Below, in pieces: positions 47,101 through 60,500 of a stretch of 64,000 bases of DNA. The DNA is from Wuchereria bancrofti (taxonomy: Eukaryota > Nematoda > Chromadorea > Rhabditida > Onchocercidae). Within the stretch, counting starts at the first letter, position 1, and each line of letters begins with the position of its first letter. The notes below the pieces were generated by a model. That model did not search any database. It was not told the DNA's origin and was given only the letters and a program-made list of their open reading frames with translations. The stretch spans positions 3,236,163 through 3,300,162 of the forward strand of contig SSBO01000009.1 in assembly GCA_005281725.1 (NCBI GenBank), given 5' to 3'. The translations under genes and the position numbers were made by a program.

Positions 47101-48669
47101 TGTAATTTAATTATGTGTTTTAAAATCATTTTTTATTCCATAAAATTAAGGCTGAAAAAGAAATCAAAAAAACGAACGAAAATTTTTTTTCTTCATTTTA
47201 TCAATATCATTTTCTATAATCAATCTTACTTTCTCATTTTCTTCAAAAAACTTAGGACTTTTCATGAGATTGAGTTTCGAAGAAGAATTATTGATTTCAG
47301 TGTTGACAACAGCGGTTTTTGCATGATTTTAGTATTGATAAGAAAACATTTTTAAATAATTCAAGTGAAAAATTTTCCTCTTTTTTAGTGGCATTTCTTG
47401 AAATAAAACTATTTTTCAATTTGAAACATTCGAAATTCGAAAACTTTTTCTCTCCTCTTTACCTGCATGTTGAACGAATTAATTTTCACTCACAAAAATT
47501 CGCACATTAATCAACGGAACATTTCCCATCGTTATGCGAAATGAATTGAATGAAGAAAAAAAAAAGCATGAAAATAACTTTAATCAAAAATGATCGTTGA
47601 AATGGGTAAAGAAATTGCAAAACTTCCCATTCAATTTGCGCTAATTAAATTAATCAATATATAATCTTTTCAATAAACAGAGCAGGCGTAAATTTTCCAT
47701 ACAATTATGCGCAACAATACCAGTATAATGCTTATACCGCAAATACGCGTCAGGCGCTTGCATCATTGGGATTCGACATGGATGCCTTCGAGATTAGCGA
47801 CTGTTATGGCAAACGAATGAGCCGAGCATCCGCAGGGTAAGTTATGCATAGCTAACGTACGATCAAAGCCGCAATGAGTAATAGTATTACCAGCGGAAGA
47901 GTTTACTTTCATCTATTCGGAGTGTCTTCAATCACACAATACATACGAGTAAAAAAATTCTCCCTTATGTAGCATCTCCGGCAATCAGGCAGCTACAACA
48001 ACCGCAGCTGCGTTTGCTGCACAATATCCTCGTTCCTGTGGATATAGCGCTCCGCTTATGGATCCGTTCACTATGCAGAGTATGTGGAATCCTGCGATTA
48101 ATTCACCCATGTTCGGTATTAATCCTTCCAACCCACTGGCCAGAGAATACTACAATCACGTAATGACTGGGTAAGCTTCCTTCTTTTTTTGGCACCATGT
48201 TCGGGCGTAAATGTTGCATTTTATCCTTTAAGTAAGTGTGAGAAGAAAAATGAATTTTGTGAAATACAAAGCAATTTGAGAGAAACTGTTCATGAAGAAT
48301 GAATATGCACTCTGTCTAAAGAGTGCAGGCCTAGGCGTGGTCAAGATTTAACCTTATTTCCATGCTTTCTATGAATCTCTTAGATCTTTCTCTCAGAGGA
48401 AGAGAATAAAGATGGAAAAGTTCAATGAATTCATTGACCTTTGATTCATTCTTCTCTAAATTTCCCACTTTTTCCATAATTTTTTTTCAACTTCTAGACT
48501 TGCACAAACAATTAACAGTAATGGAGTATCGATTGGTAACGGGATAGCGCAACCATCTAGCACTCCACCTGTCAACTTACAGCAGTACATTACGGCTGCG
48601 GCACTACTTAGCGGTGCGCCAAACTTTCGTACCGATGGATCTGGCGATGGACCTAATGACCATCACTGA
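44198..48669 (+). CDS. STAR-family KH RNA-binding protein (Quaking/GLD-1/ASD-2 group), 5' end uncertain
   Basis: Exons: 44198-44264, 44547-44737, 45018-45120, 45197-45384, 45581-45688, 45840-45983, 46220-46316, 46585-46688, 47003-47034, 47681-47836, 47973-48170 and 48498-48669; in phase, 519 residues from the first exon seen. QUA1 dimerisation region about 87-125 ([27 protein letters not shown]), an acidic linker, a maxi-KH domain about 165-265 ([38 protein letters not shown]), then QUA2 ([20 protein letters not shown]). These are the defining STAR parts. Family proteins dimerise, bind paired UAAC-type motifs in mRNA and control splicing or translation. [10 protein letters not shown] and IINGTYRP resemble the nematode GLD-1/ASD-2 branch. 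The C-terminal tail is rich in Asn, Gln, Ala and Gly. The acceptor at 45839 (TTTGAG) is atypical. The first exon lacks an ATG; 43999-44010 or the internal ATG at 44576 are candidates. Confidence 0.9.
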
Positions 48670-49027
48670 ATGCTAAAGATGTTGAAAAGACGGCCCAAAT
48701 TATAATTTTATTCACTTTTATAAGATTTAATTTTATTACCACATATTCTCATTAATTGAGATCAGCAACAGTACTATTACTGCTTTTCTGTACAACATTT
48801 TTCAGTAATATTTTGTGTTCTCTTGGAAAAATACTTTTTTCATTTCAAGCTGAGGGAAATATATGATTTCGAAAAAACTTTAATCATTTATTTTAATAAT
48901 GAAGAAATCTGTTGGAAGTGTTAAGCGTTTCTAGAAACAATCATTATTGCATATTATTGCATATAATATCATGGCTACTTCTCCCTTTTTTTGCAACTGA
49001 TCCCCAAAAAAAAATTAAAATAAGGAT

Positions 49028-49033
49028 AATAAA
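49028..49033 (+). terminator. Possible polyadenylation signal of the STAR gene
   Basis: AATAAA about 360 bases after the stop codon. Later AATAAA copies exist near 49350, so the true site is uncertain. Confidence 0.3.
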
Positions 49034-51420
49034 TTGGTAGGTTTTCTTTTTTCGTCACTATTAGACTTAGATATGAAAAATTAGATGTAGACTTAGACAT
49101 AAGAAATTACACCTGTATTGAACGGAACAAAGTTTACCTGTTATCTTCGTGATATCATATCATATATCATTCGGATACTCATTTCTGATTTATGAAGCAA
49201 GATTGAAGATGAGTAGTCTATTTGAACTGCCTCCAAATGCTTTACTTAATTCCTTTAAATTTCGTTAAAAAACTATCTAAAAAAGCTTCGTTGTTCATTT
49301 CTTTTCGTATTTATCTTCATTATATAAAAAAATAAAAAAAATTGTGTTTAGTGCTAAATAAATATTGTTTGTTAGTTATACTAAACATATATAATTTTTG
49401 ATAAATAAATCATAAAATATGATTTACTAATAATATTTCTTATATTTGTTTGTTGTTTTTAAATTAAATGATCTTTGTAAGAAGTATAAAGTGATAACAT
49501 TATATTAAACATTATCACTGATCATCTAAATACAGTTCATTAGTCTTTGAAAAGAATTGCTTATACTGTGTGGGATTAAAAATTCTTGACCAAAATGAAT
49601 GAGTCTAGACAGATATGTTTAAGGTATACAAATTATCTCCAAGACTAATTTTAGTCATTTTGGAAGGTATGTTTAGCTTCAAAGAGCAATTTTAACTCAG
49701 ATTAAATTGTATGAAGTTAGCAGCACATAAAAAGCGAAACAAGTTATTTTGATATGCTTGATGAATAATAACACGACAACAGCGCCTGCTGTAAAAGATT
49801 GCAAAAATCAAGAGTGTAAAATCGAATGATATCAGTGAATGTTTTTCCTCATTTCATGGAATATTCGAGTTTTTTTTCCGTGAATCACTCCGTGATATTT
49901 CATTACTTCATTGCTATACTGCGGGTAAGAAATGTCATCTAAAAACATTTCTTTATTTTTTGGCTGATTTATTAGCATACATCCAATAAATTTCATTCTA
50001 TGAGATCAATCATTTGGTAAAGTATTTATAGCGGAAATTTCTTCAGATGCGCAATATGCCATTTATCATTTACAATTGTAAAGAGATGTTCTGGGCTAAC
50101 TTGGCTAATTCTAAACAAGAAATACTTCTCAAATCTTGTTTATCACTCATTACACTCCTAATTAATCATATTATGTGTAATTAATGTAATTTGTAATCAT
50201 TTCTATTTAATTTCATGATATATGAACATGTTTTCTATTTCAATTACTTTGTAAAAGCTTTCAATCAATCAAACACAAAGATCACTTTATCAATCGATGT
50301 TTTCCTATCAGTTTTAGCTAATTAATTATGTTAGCATTATTGCTGCAATCTATAATTTAAATTCATTTATTCATTCCTCAAAACAAAATAAATGAATGAA
50401 GAAAAAAAGGATAGAATAGCATTGAGGAAAAAGGAACTAATCTATACAACAATCAGTGCGTAGTTTTTGCGAATGAAACGATCGTAAAAAAAAAAAGAAT
50501 AAAAATAAAAAATAATCAGTGTGTTAAGGAATGATCTTTTTGCACTTTTATTTATTGCTTTTGCATCCATCAAAAAACATTCTCTCTTACTTTTTTCAAC
50601 ATTTCCCTCAAATTTCTTAACTTTTTAATCTAACATCAAATTAACAAATATTCAACTGATCGAATAAACAACATCGCTTTCATTTTTTTGCTTTTTTTTC
50701 ATTGGTCAATTTCTTGTATGTTTTTTTTCTTTTTCTGTAACAAAATTGATTAAGTAAAATAAGAGTGTTGTTTCCGGTTTCTGCGAAATTTTATTTTTTT
50801 AGCATTGAAAATTTCTTGAACAAATTTTGTTTTAAATGCTTATCGTTTCCTTTTTTTGCCGTCAAAAATTTTCATACAAAAGGAAATTTGCTATTTGTTG
50901 TGAAGATTCCTTCGAAGTGATATATGAATTTCAAATTTCTAGTCTTTTCCACTTCCCTCTCTTTACACCTCAAAAAGATACTAAAACATGGCTCTTTTTT
51001 TTAGCAATCTTTTTTTTCTTTTTGATTTTCTTCATTAAATTTGATTTTTCTAAATTTTATTAATCGAATAACAAATGTTATCAAGCTGTTTTGCCTCAAA
51101 ATTCTTTCAAAAAAAAAAAATAAAAATTACTAAGCAGAAATTTAAAATTTTTTGAAATGTTTTTTCATATTTTTGCATCTCAAAATTTTTTTGCGTAAAA
51201 TGGAAAGTCTTAGCGTTCGTACTCATGAAATCTTTTAATTTTCAACTATATAATATTAAAAACTTTTTTTTTTCTTTTTTTCCTCTCTATACTTGCATCA
51301 TTTAGTAGTTTATGAAAATAAAGCTTTAATGATCTAAAAAATCTAAAAAAGAAGATTGAATTATAGATTCACATCTTGAAAAGAATTGAATTACAGATTT
51401 TCATCTTAGAAGGTAATGAA

Positions 51421-51642
51421 ATGAACTTAAAAGCTATATGCTACAATGATACTTCTTGTTTTCGGGAATTCTTAGATGAATGTTTTGGCATTCCCATGGG
51501 CATAGAATCCTTACAAAGATACTTTTCAAAATCAAATTTTATTTGTGAATTTTTTCCGCGTTGCGAAAAAACAACCACTCAGTATTCTTTTACTGGTCTA
51601 ACAAATATCACGGGAATATCGTTGTCATTGGATCAGTTTTAA
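51421..51642 (+). CDS. Cysteine-containing ORF, unrecognised, possible exon
   Basis: From an ATG the frame runs 73 codons to TAA. It starts MNLKAICYNDTSC and contains FLDECFGIPM and ICEFFPRC, five cysteines within about 42 residues. Local composition is less AT-biased than the surroundings, and an acceptor-like CATCTTAG lies just upstream at 51405-51412. There is no signal peptide in the frame itself and no family that I recognise. If real it is probably the last exon of a small secreted protein whose first exon I cannot find. Confidence 0.25.
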   Translation: MNLKAICYNDTSCFREFLDECFGIPMGIESLQRYFSKSNFICEFFPRCEKTTTQYSFTGLTNITGISLSLDQF

Positions 51643-54528
51643 CAAAACTTTTCTTTATTAGTCTCTTTTAAATTTTGTTTTATAAATTGAACTTTTTTTA
51701 TTAGAACTGGAAACTCATTTTAATAATAGCATTCATTTATGGAAAAATATTTTTAAATCATTTCTGATTGTTTCGACTGAACTGAATAATTATTTTTAGG
51801 TTAAAAAAACTATAAATTGAATTGGTTCAAGCTTCAGAATTAATACATTTCGAACAATTTTTAATATTTTAATGAAACAATTAGCAAGTTTACTCTTACT
51901 TTCACAATGAATAATTGATTAAATGAGTAACATAATTTGAGAGAAAGATAAATGTGCGCAATAAATTAATTTGTTGTTGCATTATTATAATTATAACACC
52001 GCCAATATTTATTGTGCAATAAAAGTACAGCTGTTATTTTATTATTATTATTATTGCTTGACGTTTAAAAAAAAAGTTTGAAAAATTGTCTTTAAAGATT
52101 TATTTTTGTACTAGAAATAGACATAAAATTTTTAATCTACGACAATATCTTAGCAATATGAAAAGATAGCATTGTAATTTTAACAGTAAGTTATACCATT
52201 CATCCTTTGAGACATCGCGGGCATAACATTTGAGCATTGTTTTAATGAGTTGATAATAAATAAAATAATTTCAACAAAATAAAGCAATTTTATATAACAC
52301 AAAGAATGAAACAAAACAGTGCCTCTAATTAAATTTCTCTTAATATTAAGCGTAAAATCTTCAAGAACCTATGATTTTCAAATTAAAATTTTTTTTTACA
52401 ATTTCATGCCTGAATCTGCTGATTTTTTGTTTTAAAGCACAGATTACTATTCGTTCTCTAGTTTTGAACATCGAAAAGAACTTACAAATTTTTCACTTTT
52501 GTATTTGCAAATTCTTTAATTAGACTTTTAAAACAAATCTTTAAAAATTTTCAAATAAAAATTTTTGAAGATTTTTTTGTTTGTTTTCTTTTAACATAAA
52601 TTTGAACAAATTTAAAATTGTATACTGTGGTTTAATAATATTTGCGACCTAACAAAGTTTCTCTAATTTAATTGTTAGACAAATTTTGCAAAATAGAAAT
52701 TCAAATTTTGCTAATTTAACATGAATGTAATAGTAGCCATATTATGTAATGAATTAAAATGAATGGTAGATAAGTGATATTATGTTATTGATTTAATTAA
52801 TTGCTTAGAAATTTGAGTTTTGATTAATTTCTTATAAGGAATCCTTTGTGTTGTTCTAAAAATTTATTCATAAAACTTAACATTCATTTATTACTGTGAC
52901 TTATTTTGCCTTTTAACCGCAAAGAAAGATAAAAAAAAAATTCCATTTTTTTTTTTGTAACAAATTTTTTTTTCTCGAATAAAACATTTATCTTCGATAA
53001 CACTTTGCACTATCAGACAGTCAGGTCATCAATATTTTTCCACTCATTTCTTTTCTATAAATAAAATCAAAACATGTACGTACTGTGTCAAATTTTGCAT
53101 TCTTTTTTTCAGTTTAAGTTCTCATTTTAAAGACATAAAAGCATTCATTGTAACAATTTATACGTAATAGTTTTTATATTTACTGCAAATTTTAGGATAT
53201 CTATTTTTAAATCTGATCCTTAAAATGGTTTAGTATTCGAAACGATTTGATAATCTCGCACGTTCTTTTGAAAACGTATATTATGAATTTAGTGTAAAAA
53301 GATGAAAAAGAATAAGTTCAACTAAAATTCATTAAACTATTTGAAATAAATCTTTGTGTTTGAGTTTATCATAGCTTGAATTATCGATTGAGAGGTTTAA
53401 CTAACTTCTAATTCCATTTTGTTTTAATCATATTAGACTGTCAGATTTAAACATTTCCAAGAGTTATCCAAAGAGGAAAAGCATGAAACGGAAAACTACT
53501 AAACGACTGAAAAGAAATGGATGAAATAGTTATTTTTTTTGGAGAAAAAACTTTCGGATTGTAAGTTTTTCAAATACAAAAAATCATAATGCATGAAAAA
53601 AATTTCAAATTGAAAAAATTTGCGAGAAAAAAACGCTGTCATTATTGTTTATAAAAATAATTTAAATCAGTTTATAAATAAAATTTATGGGAGAAATTTT
53701 TGGAGATTGTCAATAAATTTTAAACTTTGCTTAAAAGTTCTTTTATATTTCTTTTCAGATTTTCGCTAATTAGCAAAAAATCATGTCTTTACAGATTGAT
53801 TATCTTTGCAAAAGAGTAGCATTGTATGCAATAATACTTTCCAACAATTTGAAATTTTGAAATTATTCGAAAATTTACTTCCAATTATAAGTAAATTGTC
53901 TAGGATGAATTTCATCAAGAAGTATTATTACAGAATTCCGTTGAACTATTAGCTGCAATTTTAACTGTAGCTGTAAAATTTTCAGCATCCAAATATCATC
54001 GATAATTGATAAAAATCAATTACACAAATATTCAAGTTTGCATGATGATAGCCTCAGTGCTCATTTAGCAATTTCAATTTTGGATCTTGAAAAGAGAGAG
54101 TTTATCAAGATTAGCATGCCAAATCATATTAATTCCAGTGAATTTCATCATATTCATTTAAATATCTTGAATTTATAAAGAAAATATTGCCTTTTAAATT
54201 TGCGCAACAGTAATATATCTGATTGGGCGCAATGTCTTAATGACGATATTTTCCATTTTTTTTTTCTTTCAATTGTAAATTGTATGTATACTAGTTTGTC
54301 GAAAGAAACAAGAAGTCGAATATGGAATCAAGTCTTCAGGATCAGGAAGAAAACCGGAATTTTTTTGAAATTAATGCTTAAGTTACGTGATAATAAAATG
54401 AATCTATTTCTATCTATATATAGCAGTTAGCAATTCCGACATCTTATAAAAAATAATAGAGCAAGGAAATCGCTAATTAAACTTGGTTATCGAAATATGA
54501 TAGTACCAATTTCAGTATCTTAAAACAA

Positions 54529-57500
54529 ATGGATGCGACATATGCGCTTCTGTTAATTGTATTTCTCCCGGCTTTTAATAAAGCAGCAACATCTACAGGC
54601 GGTACCATATTTAAACTAATAGCTACATTATCAAATGATAGAAATCATCCGTGTCAGGTAAAACGAAAATGACATTTCTCATTTTAATATCTAAAATTAA
54701 TTTCTGTTTTAAAATTTATAGTCTAACAATGTTTTTTGTTTTCAACAAGCAACAAATAATTTCTTATAATTCGTTTCTCAACTCTATCAACTCTATTCTG
54801 GTTTCCGGAATAGAGCATAACATTTTATTGTATTCAAGAATGTCTAATTTACTTAAAAGTAATTAAAAGAAAAGAATGAAGTAATGTAGAAGAAGAATTA
54901 GCTTTTTAACATTTCAGTGCAAAAGTTTTGTGATTGTAGTAATTGAAATGATTATTAAATATGTTTAAATAACGTCGCAAGTGAAAAATTCTAAAACTTA
55001 CTTCACTTCAATTTTGACTTACATATATTAATAAATTACGTGTGTAAAAATTCAAATCGTTTATTATTTCCAAAACTTTACTGCAGCAACCACTTCAACG
55101 TGGCAACTGTTCACAACGAATTCCACTCTTTTATTATAATATTCGTGATCATAAATGTCGCAAATTTATGTACAGGTATGCTTCTGATTGCAAATTTACT
55201 CGTAATTAGTAGACTTCATTTTGCGCCACAAGTAACAAATTTTAAAAGTTCAAGAATGAATGCTTTATAAGCTAATCTCGAATTTGCTAATATATTTAAT
55301 ATGTATGTTCAATTAATTGTTTTTACGCTTAAAATATTTCAAAATGATTTCAACTTTATTATAATTTGATGAAAGTTGTTGAAAATTTACGAATAATAAC
55401 AATGATTGATTTCTCTGGATAGTTTGATATTTCCACTTAGGAAGTAAAATTTTTAAACTTTTGAGGTTTTTTCTATGTTGATGCAACAAATCACTATTAC
55501 ATAAGTGTTAAGTAATATCTGTCTCTGAATTGCATACATAGAACATTTATAGTTAAATGCTAAAATTAAAGCTTAGAACAGTGATGGAAATAAATTTTAG
55601 TGGTTGCAATGGAAATGAAAATCGTTTCTTAAATCGGCGGCAATGTCAAGCAAAATGTGGTAGAAAGCAGAAATTCCGTGTGAAACAACATTTCCCCAGT
55701 CATTGTTTCTTTTTAATTTCACACTTCTCTTTTAATTATAGTTTGAAAAACCTGTAATTGACTAATTAGAGAATATATTTAATTGGTTAATTAGAAAATA
55801 TGATATATGAATACGATAGGATTCATAAATATTGCATTGCAACTTTGAATTAATTTTGGTTCAACAATTTTTGCTAAGAGCACTACTCAGGTAAGTTTTA
55901 GCCATCTGCAGTCAACCGTTTGATCTACGATACCGAAAATTATGCCGTCAAACTACGCCGATTACGCCAACTTGGGAACTACGTTATTTTTATGACGCTA
56001 AAGAAAATCGATGTCGACGCTTTTGGTATGGTGGTTGTAAAATATTGAGAAGAAATCAGAATATATTTGCTAATGAGAAGGTTTAATTTTATTAATTTCA
56101 AAATTCTCTTTAGAATTTAAAAAATATGCGCTATTTAAATCAGTAAAAGTTGCAAAAAAGAATGTAATCTCATAAGTTATACTTATAGCTGTCAAATCAG
56201 TTTTTTTTTTCAATCAAATATTATTTTCAGGCTTGTAAATTACTGTGTGTGAGGAAAGAGAGTGGCAAATTAGAGGATAAACGGAAAAATTCAATGTTAA
56301 AAAAAACAAGTAACTATAAATGCTGCTACTAACTGCCTTCTCTTTATTCTAGTCCCATTGGAAGATATTTTCTATTAGCTATTTCATTTACTGTTTTCAT
56401 ATAAAAAATTTAAGTAAGACATTAATTTAAGTGTCTTAGATATTTTTGTTACCCATATTTCAATCTCACTCGTTTTTCCCGAGGTTTCTCATGATTGATC
56501 TAATTTATTATTTATAAAAATATATGTATATTTACAGTGTGCTTTGTAAAATTTGACACGAATCAACATTATGGCTGTAAGACTTTCAATTGGCGTCCAC
56601 GATTCTTCTACAATCAAACAAGCTCAAAATGTGAAATGTTTTGGTATGATATTTCATGCTCGAAACGTCGAGAAGTTACCAATATGTTTTATCATCGCGG
56701 AGTTTGCAAAAGATTATGCGAGCAATCCGATCGAATGGTACTTATCAAATTCATTGCTTATATTTGTCTTTAATCAATAATCGTAACTTTAATTTATTGA
56801 CAAAATTTTTAATTAAAATGAAACAATAAATACCTTGTCCTGAATAAAAGAATTTGATGATTGAATGTTGAATCTCTCTTGAATCTTTAATCATTTTTCT
56901 TGAATCTCTTTTATCACGTTAGGAGGTTATCAGTAAATGTTTCTCAGAAAGCATACCTTCAACAGTTCTTACACTTTTTTTTTTGTGTGTTTTAATATCG
57001 AAAGCAAAATAGTTTATAATTGCAAAGCTAAAAAATTCGGAACTTCTTGATTTCAATCATTTGTTTAGTCATTTCATTCTTGAAAACTGTACAATTCATG
57101 TTCTTTCTATTTAATGATGTCACATATTGTCATCTTTCAGACCCAAAAATCATCAAAACGAATAGGAACAGATACATATCGTATCGGAAAAATTTCAGCA
57201 ATGTTCTCACAGCCATATAGTTCCATGCGATCAAATAGTCATCGAAAATTGATACGAATGAGAAATATTTTTGATGGTTATTCTACGAATATTCATTATC
57301 TTAGAACCAAAAAAATTCCAACTAATTAATTGAATTAAACAATGAAAGCTTCAGGTTGCTTTAATAATTAACATTTTTTTATTAAAAAAAGGTTTTTCAG
57401 GTTTTTTTATTGATGCACACATTAAGTCTATTAAAGCAACTCAGTCGGAAATATCGAACATAAACAGTAATTATATTCCACTTCTTGATAACATTTTAAA

Positions 57501-60500
57501 AATAAGTTCTATTAATAATTTTTATTAATGATACAAATATCCACAAGAAGTTTATACTTATGTTCTCGAAAGTTTTCTTTTTCTTTTTTCATCAAAAATG
57601 GTATTGAAATTCAGTTTAATACAGTGTAAATATGCCATCACTATTAAATATTTTTCCGCAACTGATGCAAATAAAAGACCGCTGTTCGACAATTCAGTAA
57701 AACTTTGTTATTTACTTTTATTTCACATTTGATAAAACTTGATAAAGTCGAAATACTTTATTTCTGTATCTTTTCCGATAATCTGTAATAGCAGTCATAT
57801 CCGTATGCAAAATATATATTCCAGATGAAACGAATTAATATTACACTTTGCTCACTAATTGAAATTTCAGCTAACTCAACTTCTACTATTAATCCTTCCG
57901 GAATACTTGGGATCCATTCGTACGCTAATGAAACGTCAATAGATGACAATGCCAGCAGTTTTGATTTTCATATATTAAAGGCTGAATTTCGCCGTTCTCT
58001 GCAAAAAGTTTTCCCAAGATCAGTAGAAGAAAATAATGACACGATGAATCGCTTTGATCAGTTCAAGCCTATTTTATCAAGTAAGCATTACAAATTTAGA
58101 AATTGGTTTGTGATTATCTGCACGAGGGTAAAAATAATTAGATCCCATTTATTGCTAATAAATAAAGAACACTGATGTAAAAAGGATTTGAACTGATGTC
58201 AATTAACACTGCAGAAATATCAAAATGCGGTGAATTTGATCCGAAATTAGCAGATGCATGTAATATCACAAATTGGACAGCGCGGTATTATTATGATACA
58301 AAAAGTAATAAATGTCGAACATTCTGGAGTAGTGGTTGTATCTCGGATAATAGTAATAATTTCGAAAACATTGCAAGCTGTCAAAAGCAATGCGTAATAA
58401 AGTGGTTTAATTCAGAAGCAGAAGTAGAAGCAGGTTTGTTATCATCTAATCATTAATGTGCCTCTTATCAGTGATATTGATTTTGACAATGGAAAATGTT
58501 GCAACATATTTACATATCAATAAAAACCGGCAAACATCAAAAATTTATTAGACGATTGGTCAACAAATTTAAACTTATACACTTATCAAACAGTGTGCAA
58601 ACTATTTGTAACTTAAGGAAAGATGAAAGTATAACACTGACGTGAGTCACGTAATAATGGTTCAAGTTATATTTTTTATTTAATTTCTCTTTCCCATTTT
58701 CAGCTATTACTTGTTATTTTCAATTATTACAACTACTGTTACTTGTAAATTCATATAATTTCAAATAATTGTTTAATTTCATTTTTCAAATCGTATCATT
58801 TGAAGATAAAGGACACACGTTACCCTCAGCGCTGATAACACGTTGTTTGGAACCATTGATATTAGGCAATTGTTCCAAAATGTAAGTTTTGCATTGTTTT
58901 AACTTAATTTTTGTCAAATGGCTTTTTTTAATTTTTGTAAAATAATTAATGGTAATCAAAATTTAGCATTCTAATTTTCACTTAATTTTCAGTTTCCATT
59001 TAACACATTTTTTTAAAGCAATTATTTTGCAAGAAAATTTGCTGAAAAAAGAATAATAATAAAAAATTGATTTCTCTTCAAGATTACAAGTAATGAAATG
59101 GTTTCTTATTAATTTTTTTAATGATTAAGTGTAAGGTGTATTCAAGGTATCCCTCTTATTACTATAATCGAGAAGCTCACCGCTGTGAACCGTTTATATA
59201 CAGTGGATGTGATGGTAATTTGAATCGTTTTCTTACGCTACGTCAATGTCAAACAACATGTTATCAATTTCGTGGGTTGTCTCGTAGGTACTAAATTCTC
59301 TATTTACTATTCTTTCTCAGATAAAGTTTATACAATTTAATCTTATTAATGCAGCATGATTTATATTTTTATTTGTTTAATTTCAATCGTTGATTAACCT
59401 TTAACTTGATAACTATTATCAAAGCATTATGTACTTATTATCAAAATATCAGTCTCTATAAGGTATACGATCTATCAATCTCTTATTTACAATTTTTCCT
59501 TTAAAATTTAGTGAAACATGTGTAGCAATAATAAGTAAGAAATTCTATGAGCTTTTAGCAGCTATGGGTAAGTTTATATGATTTAAAATTTTTGCGTCAT
59601 TTGTTTAAATTGTAGCTTTGGAAATGAATTGTCTTTTACCGCTCGATGGTGGAGAGCAAATCGAGGAAGGCAAATGTGCGGAAAAGGCTGGAACACGCTA
59701 CTACTACAATCAGAGGAATGGTACTTATAGATATAAACAGATAATCTCGAATTCTTTCGTCTTATTTTTTTGACAGCCAACAACTTTGCATTCATTTTAT
59801 CATTTTAATAAATGTAGTTCTTGACCATCGCTAATTTTTTCCATTCAAATCATCAGGACTTTCCCAGTCAATCAGTACCAATATCAAACTTATCAATTTT
59901 TTACCTTCTTAATAGCTTTCTAAAGTATATATTCGTTATCAAAATAAGTTTCAGAACGTTGTGAGCAGTTCTGGTATTCCGGATGTGCCGGTAACGAAAA
60001 TCGATTTTACGATCTATCTACTTGTGAAACTGTTTGTCGAAATATTCCGACAGAATATGCTCCCGAAAATTTTTCACATCCTAAAGGTTATACTATAAAT
60101 TACTCGGAAATGAAATTCAATTTGTTAGCTTTAAATATTTCAGTAGAGTAATTTTTTATATACAGATTAATTAGTTAAAGGGTTTTCTGATACTGATTTA
60201 TCTGTTAGCATTACCTCCTTATTGAGTATGATCTTAACATTACCGCCTTATGATCTTAACATTACCTCCTTATTGAGTATGATCTATAAGAAATTTGCAT
60301 TAATTTTTAGTTTGTTTAATTTTTAGTTTAATTTTAGTTCTTTTCAGTTTGTTTCGAACCAATTACTGAAGGGAAATGCTTGAAGAATAATCGGAAAAGT
60401 GTTCAACGATGGGCGTATAATCACGTTCAGCTACAATGTGTCACGTTTAACTACAGCGGATGCAACGGGAATCAAAATCGTTTTGCTACCGAATATTCCT

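Larger units (their letters stand above)
48670..54528. other. Long AT-rich spacer before the Kunitz gene
   Basis: Nearly 6 kb with many A and T homopolymers. From about 50600 to 53000 the plus strand is T-rich. Apart from the cysteine-containing frame at 51421-51642 I see nothing protein-like. A near-repeat of about 30 bases occurs at about 51358-51386 and 51385-51415 (GAATTATAGATTCACATCTT and its variant GAATTACAGATTTTCATCTT). Confidence 0.5.
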
